DNA of 6,373 bases, taken from NCBI GenBank assembly GCA_009785775.1, contig WQVR01000055.1, forward strand, positions 1-6,373. Direction: 5' to 3'. The position numbers and the translations under genes were made by a program. Positions 5,226 through 6,373 of the stretch are shown here, one piece after another. The number at the start of each line of letters is the position of its first letter. Positions within the stretch are counted from its first letter, which is position 1. The notes beneath the pieces are model-generated. The model had not been told where the DNA came from. It did not search any database and saw only the letters and a program-made list of their open reading frames with translations. Source of the stretch: Candidatus Proendomicrobium guianensium. Lineage in GTDB: Bacteria > Elusimicrobiota > Endomicrobiia > Endomicrobiales > Endomicrobiaceae.

Positions 5226-5807
5226 ATGGATACAAGGCAAATTATCGAGAGTCTCATACAAGACAGCATTGAAGCAAAACAAAAAATGCTTTCCGAAGAC
5301 CAACTAAACTATATCCAAGCAATAGCCAATAAAATAGTAGAAGCTTATAACAAAGGCAAAAAGCTTATAGTTATGGGCAATGGCGGTTCGGCTGCCGACG
5401 CTTTGCACTTTGCCGCCGAAATGGTATGCCGTTTTGAAAAAAACCGCAATGCTTTGCCCGCAATAGCGCTTAGTGAAAATATTTCTACAATCACTGCTAT
5501 AGGAAATGACTTCGGCTATGATCAGGTATTTAGCCGCCAGATAGAAGCTTTTGCCGCAAAGGGAGATGTTGTTGTTGCAATAACTACAAGCGGTAATAGC
5601 CCAAACGTAGTAAAAGCTTTGGAAGCTGCGCGTAAAATGGGCATATTTTCCATAGGTTTTACCGGCGCTGACGGCGGCAAAATTAAAACAATGTCTGATA
5701 TGTGCTATTGTGCGCCCTCAAAAGTTACAGGCCGCGTGCAAGAATGCCATATTCTTGCCATACATATAATATGCAAATTAATCGAGGATAAGGTTTTTGC
5801 ATACTAA
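5226..5807 (+). CDS. gmhA: Phosphoheptose (sedoheptulose-7-phosphate) isomerase
   Basis: Converts sedoheptulose 7-phosphate to D-glycero-D-manno-heptose 7-phosphate, the first step to ADP-heptose for LPS core. The 193 residues equal the family length, one SIS domain. The phosphosugar loop is MGNGGSAADALHFAAE (50-65). The expected zinc ligands H61, E65, Q172 and H180 are all present at E. coli GmhA numbering, the last two in VQECHILAIH. GNDFGYDQVFSR (93-104) and TTSGNSPNVVKA (120-131) are also diagnostic. The close paralogue DiaA (replication initiation) is less likely, because all metal ligands are kept and an ADP-heptose gene follows. AAAGGGG (5211-5217), 8 nt before the ATG, supports the start. 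Its last 11 nt overlap rfaE2, implying translational coupling. It sits just downstream of the accC terminator. Confidence 0.94.
   Translation: MDTRQIIESLIQDSIEAKQKMLSEDQLNYIQAIANKIVEAYNKGKKLIVMGNGGSAADALHFAAEMVCRFEKNRNALPAIALSENISTITAIGNDFGYDQVFSRQIEAFAAKGDVVVAITTSGNSPNVVKALEAARKMGIFSIGFTGADGGKIKTMSDMCYCAPSKVTGRVQECHILAIHIICKLIEDKVFAY
5784..5793 (+). promoter_or_regulatory. Shine-Dalgarno inside gmhA that favours a TTG start for rfaE2
   Basis: GAGGA (5784-5788) lies 8 nt before TTG 5797. The next in-frame ATG (5824) has no purine-rich site upstream, so the TTG is the better start. Confidence 0.55.
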
Positions 5808-6306
5808 GTCTTTGCAGACAGCAATGTTAAAATCATACGGTAAAAATAAACTTGTCAGCCGTGCGGGTCTTGCCCAAACGGTTAAAAAACTGCAAAAGGC
5901 CGGCAAAAAAGTTGTTTTTACTAATGGCTGTTTCGATTTAATTCACGCAGGCCACATCGCTTCTTTTAATTATGCTCGCTCGCTTGGCGACGCCTTAATA
6001 GTAGGGTTAAACTCGGACAAATCGCTAGCTAAACTTAAAGGACCCAAGCGTCCGCTTGTAAGCGAAAAAAATCGCGCAAAAGTTTTAAGCGCGTTAGATT
6101 GTGTGGATTATATAGTAATTTTTGGCGAAGATACCCCCGAAAAACTTTTAAGCGAATTAAAACCCGATATTTTAGTAAAAGGCAAAGATTATAAACTTTC
6201 AGAAATAGCAGGCAGGCAGTTTGTCAAAAAAGTTTGCAGGTTTCCTATAGTTAAGGGGCAGTCCACCAGTAATTTAATAAGTCTTATAGTTAAGAGATAC
6301 GGTTAG
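5797..6306 (+). CDS. rfaE2: D-glycero-beta-D-manno-heptose 1-phosphate adenylyltransferase (stand-alone HldE C-terminal domain)
   Basis: A nucleotidyltransferase that adds AMP to heptose 1-phosphate, giving ADP-D-glycero-D-manno-heptose. It corresponds to domain II of E. coli HldE (also called HldC or RfaE2). The 169 residues contain FTNGCFDLIHAGH (41-53) with the HxGH nucleotide-binding motif at H50-H53, GLNSDKSLAKLKGPKRP (70-86), VDYIVIFGEDTP (103-114), ILVKGKDY (125-132), AGRQFV (138-143) and a GQSTSNLI end. The kinase half of HldE is not fused and not in the window; nor are the phosphatase gmhB or epimerase hldD, so they must lie elsewhere. The start is probably TTG 5797, with GAGGA upstream and an 11-nt overlap with gmhA; ATG 5824 is the alternative and would cost nine residues outside the conserved domain. 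Confidence 0.93.
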   Translation: MHTKSLQTAMLKSYGKNKLVSRAGLAQTVKKLQKAGKKVVFTNGCFDLIHAGHIASFNYARSLGDALIVGLNSDKSLAKLKGPKRPLVSEKNRAKVLSALDCVDYIVIFGEDTPEKLLSELKPDILVKGKDYKLSEIAGRQFVKKVCRFPIVKGQSTSNLISLIVKRYG

Positions 6307-6325
6307 GGTTCTTTGTCTTTTGCGT

Positions 6326-6373
6326 TTATGCTTCCTTATGCGTCGGCTCATGTGCTGTTTCACTTGCCACTTC
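6326..6373 (-). CDS. Possible C-terminal end of a convergent gene, cut by the right edge
   Basis: The leftward frame from the window end reads 15 codons (EVASETAHEPTHKEA) to a TAA at 6328-6326, 19 nt from the end of rfaE2. The hydrophilic Ala/Glu/His/Thr composition is typical of a disordered protein tail. A frame this short is often open by chance, so this is tentative and the product cannot be named. No clear terminator lies between the two stops. Confidence 0.3.
   Translation of the reverse strand, partial: EVASETAHEPTHKEA

Noticed and set aside
6328..6373. A rightward frame starting at ATG 6328 (MLPYASAHVLFHLPL) running off the right edge.
   Set aside because: There is no Shine-Dalgarno or promoter, and the opposite strand reads a more protein-like tail to a stop; too short to decide.
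1..6373. A defence system, prophage, insertion sequence, tRNA or rRNA gene.
   Set aside because: Every sizeable frame is accounted for by housekeeping or metabolic families, and no transposase, integrase, terminal repeats, CRISPR repeats or tRNA-like cloverleaf was seen.

Overview
The window looks like an ordinary bacterial chromosome segment from a Gram-negative organism of moderately low GC. Purine-rich Shine-Dalgarno sites, frequent ATA isoleucine codons and tightly packed genes are all visible. Two genes of ADP-heptose synthesis (gmhA, rfaE2) imply a heptose-containing LPS or another heptosylated surface glycan. The set as a whole resembles Elusimicrobiota-type genomes, but that placement is from memory and weak; other deep-branching diderm phyla fit as well.

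Layout. Positions 1-1403 hold a leftward cluster of three genes: a small Smr-domain protein, a radical SAM protein of the TatD-linked type, and a class II aldolase/adducin-family protein cut by the left edge. Spacing is 6 nt, then a 1-nt stop/start overlap with a good Shine-Dalgarno, so they are probably co-transcribed and partly coupled. A divergent spacer of about 210 bp (1404-1614) follows. It holds a good sigma70-type promoter for the rightward genes, a weaker candidate for the leftward ones, and two nested inverted repeats.

Positions 1615-5148 hold a rightward housekeeping operon: an M24 (Xaa-Pro) aminopeptidase, elongation factor P (efp), biotin carboxyl carrier protein (accB) and biotin carboxylase (accC). 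This peptidase-efp-accB-accC order is common in bacteria. AccB and AccC form the biotin half of acetyl-CoA carboxylase; the carboxyltransferase subunits are not here. A strong GC-rich hairpin at 5171-5204 closes this unit. Then gmhA and rfaE2 overlap by 11 nt and supply steps 1 and 3 of ADP-L-glycero-D-manno-heptose synthesis. The right edge may hold the last 15 codons of a convergent leftward gene.

The most unusual sequence is not a gene. At 623-671, inside the radical SAM gene, GCCC and GGGC alternate every 9 nt and are separated by 5-nt self-complementary spacers. This gives four overlapping perfect 13-bp palindromes and a fifth, degenerate one. The 9-nt period equals three codons, so it encodes a peptide segment that appears to be an in-frame insertion into the radical SAM fold. 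I see no phage, transposase, CRISPR, rRNA or tRNA gene, and no evidence of a new defence or metabolic system.
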